This document shows positions 62,748 to 64,000 of a DNA stretch of 64,000 bases, piece by piece. Each line of letters begins with the position of its first letter. Position 1 is the first letter of the stretch. The stretch spans positions 17,752,220 to 17,816,219 of the forward strand of contig CP114483.1 of the NCBI GenBank assembly GCA_027186245.1. The letters run 5' to 3'. This DNA is from Coriaria nepalensis (taxonomy: Eukaryota; Streptophyta; Magnoliopsida; Cucurbitales; Coriariaceae). Made by a program: the position numbers and the translations under genes. The notes beneath the pieces were generated by a model that was not told the origin of the DNA, did not search any database, and saw only the letters and a list, made by a program, of their open reading frames with translations.

Positions 62748-64000
62748 ACTGAAAGAGACGCAATTATACGAGTTTAAGGCTAAAAAAATGCATAGTTCCC
62801 TTCAATAGATCATTTGCAGGTTATGCATGAAAGTCGTGTTTTAAATGCAAAAATATAATTGGTTCGACATGCTTTCAAATAATTTAATGATATCAGAAGA
62901 CTGAATGATATGCTTTTTAAGGCTAAAATAATGCATTGTTGTCTGCAATAGATTAATTGCAAGTTATGTAAGAAAATCATGTTTGAAGGGCGAAAATAGA
63001 ATTAATTTGAATTAATTTAGAATGATTTAATCCCTACAAGAGACTCAATGACATGATTTTAAGGCTAAACAAATGCATTGTTGCCTTCGATAGATCAACT
63101 GCAAGTTATGCACGGAACTCATGTTTAAAGTGTGAATTTCGTTCGAAATGATTTAGAATTATTTAATGACTGAAAGAGACGCAATTATACGACTTTAAGG
63201 CTAAAAAAATGCATTGTTGCCTTCAATAGATCATTTGCAGGTTATGCATGAAAGTCATGTTTTAAATGCAAAATTATAATTGGTTCGACATGCTTTCAAA
63301 TAATTTAATGATATGAAAAGACTGAATGATATGCTTTTTAAGGCTAAAATAATGCATGGTTGTGTGCAATAGATTAATTGCAAGTTTTGTAAGAAAATCC
63401 TGTTTGAAGGGCGAAAATAGAATTCATTAGAATTAATTTAGAATGATTTAATCCCTACAAGAGACTCAATGACATGATTTTAAGGCTAAACAAATGCATT
63501 GTTGCCTTCGATAGATCAACTGCAAGTTATGCACGGAACTCATGTTTAAAGTGTGAATTTCGTTCGAAATGATTTAGAATTATTTAATGACTGAAAGAGA
63601 CGCAATTATACGAGTTTAAGGCTAAAAAAATGCATAGTTTCCTTCAATAGATCATTTGCAGGTTATGCATGAATGTCGTGTTTTAAATGCAAAATTATAA
63701 TTGGTTCGACATGCTTTCAAATAATTTAATGATATGAAAAGACTGAATGATATGCTTTTTAAGGCTAAAATAATGCATTGTTGTCTGCAATAGATTAATT
63801 GCAAGTTATGTAAGAAAATCATGTTTGAAGGGCGAAAATAGAATTAATTTGAATTAATTTAGAATGATTTAATCACTACAAGAGACTCAATGACATGATT
63901 TTAAGGCTAAACAAATGCATTGTTGCCTTCGATAGATCAACTGCAAGTTATGCACGGAACTCATGTTTAAAGTGCGAATTTCGTTCGAAGTGATTTAGAA
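62748..64000 (+). repeat. Terminal three trimers with shared private variants
   Basis: The C subunits of 62748 and 63169 share AATCCCTACAAG and GTGTGAATTTC with CGAAATG. The B subunits of 62748 and 63590 share GAATTAATTTGAATT, which removes the GAATTC site. The pattern suggests short one- or two-unit exchanges. The last unit stops in TTTAGAA of subunit C, about ten bases short. Confidence 0.75.

Larger units (their letters stand above)
1..64000. repeat. Satellite array of ~421-bp trimers (151 units)
   Basis: The whole window is head-to-tail copies of a unit of about 421 bp; landmarks such as ACTGAAAGAG, GGTTCGACATG, GAATTC and CACTACAAGAGACT recur at that spacing from the first base to the last. 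I count 151 unit starts, the last unit (63590) being cut by the window end. Every copy I followed has the same orientation, and no unique DNA, transposon or gene interrupts them. Composition is about 30% G+C, counted by hand on the first unit. Each unit is a trimer of related ~140-bp subunits, and blocks of 9 to 15 units recur as higher-order repeats. That organisation is typical of pericentromeric or centromeric heterochromatin in eukaryotes; location and host species are not shown by the sequence. No long open frame exists: the longest are 74-79 codons and lie antisense across subunit borders. Confidence 0.97.
61076..64000 (+). repeat. Degenerate right flank of the array
   Basis: Unit starts: 61076 Q-like, 61497 P, 61906 U, 62327 U, 62748 R-like, 63169 U, 63590 R (cut by the window). 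Private substitutions are denser than in the HOR region: CAATATATCATT, TTGGAAGTTATG, AAGTTTTGCATGG, TTATTGAGAATAATTT, GATATTCAATG, GGCTCAACAAATG, TTTCAAGTGCGC. No block of more than two units repeats. Higher divergence with short-range duplication is what array edges usually look like, but the window ends before any non-satellite DNA appears. Confidence 0.7.

Noticed and set aside
1..64000. CRISPR array
   Set aside because: Copies are contiguous ~421-bp units without unique spacers, and the short 23-mers occur as adjacent pairs inside one unit. No cas-like genes are present.
1..64000. Assignment to the ~142-bp EcoRI satellite of Tenebrio molitor or another named family
   Set aside because: Monomer length and a GAATTC site are similar, but here the site occurs once per 421-bp trimer and the subunits are strongly diverged. 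I cannot confirm identity from memory, so no species is named.
1..64000. Bacterial-type promoters, ribosome binding sites or terminators
   Set aside because: AT-rich words resembling -10 boxes or AGGAG occur everywhere in the repeat and are linked to no open frame. The organisation is eukaryotic satellite.
1..64000. Telomeric or subtelomeric repeats
   Set aside because: No run of TTAGG, TTAGGG, TTTAGGG or similar short telomere repeats was seen at either end.

Overview
The whole 64-kb window is one uninterrupted eukaryotic satellite DNA array. I found no protein gene, RNA gene, transposon or unique sequence in it. Hand-counting the first unit gives about 30% G+C. The taxon cannot be fixed from the sequence. 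A multi-tier tandem array with higher-order repeats is typical of eukaryotic pericentromeric or centromeric heterochromatin, and the many CG versus TG/CA variant pairs hint at a genome with germline CpG methylation. Both of these are inferences.

Tier 1 is a subunit of about 140 bp in three diverged forms: A about 144 bp, B about 142 bp, C about 136 bp. Tier 2 is the A-B-C trimer of about 421 bp, which I count 151 times, all in the same orientation; the last copy is cut by the window end. Tier 3 is higher-order repeats (HORs) made of trimers. I sorted trimers by the start of subunit A: P (TTTACGG), Q (AAGGCCAAA, mostly after AGATT or AGGTT), R (GAGTTTAAGGCT then TTTCC), U (GACTTTAAGGCT), V (GACGGAAAGCGACG), X (extra ~50 bp of doubled 23-mer) and Y (AAGGCCTAA without the extra 50 bp).

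Layout: 1-9048 is an irregular mosaic with a 4,315-bp spaced duplication and four X units. 9049-36167 is built around a nine-trimer cassette, R-U-P-U-P-Q-P-P-Q, of 3,793 bp. It is complete at 14206, 19735 and 26055 and partial at 9942 and 33639, with linkers of changing length, so the apparent period moves from 4,264 to 5,529 to 6,320 bp. 36168-39588 is a transition. 39589-60233 is a regular nine-trimer HOR of about 3,792 bp in five copies, the fifth enlarged by an internal 1,686-bp duplication; a sixth copy starts at 60234 and is abandoned near 61,000. 61076-64000 is more degenerate and resembles an older edge of the array.

There is no gene network to describe. What can be read is the history of the array: unequal crossover junctions mapped to tens of bases, a short nested tandem insertion in two lineages, variants shared between non-adjacent HOR copies, and inverted repeats kept at homologous positions of subunits. 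All identities and markers were read by eye. No alignment, dot plot or database search was run.
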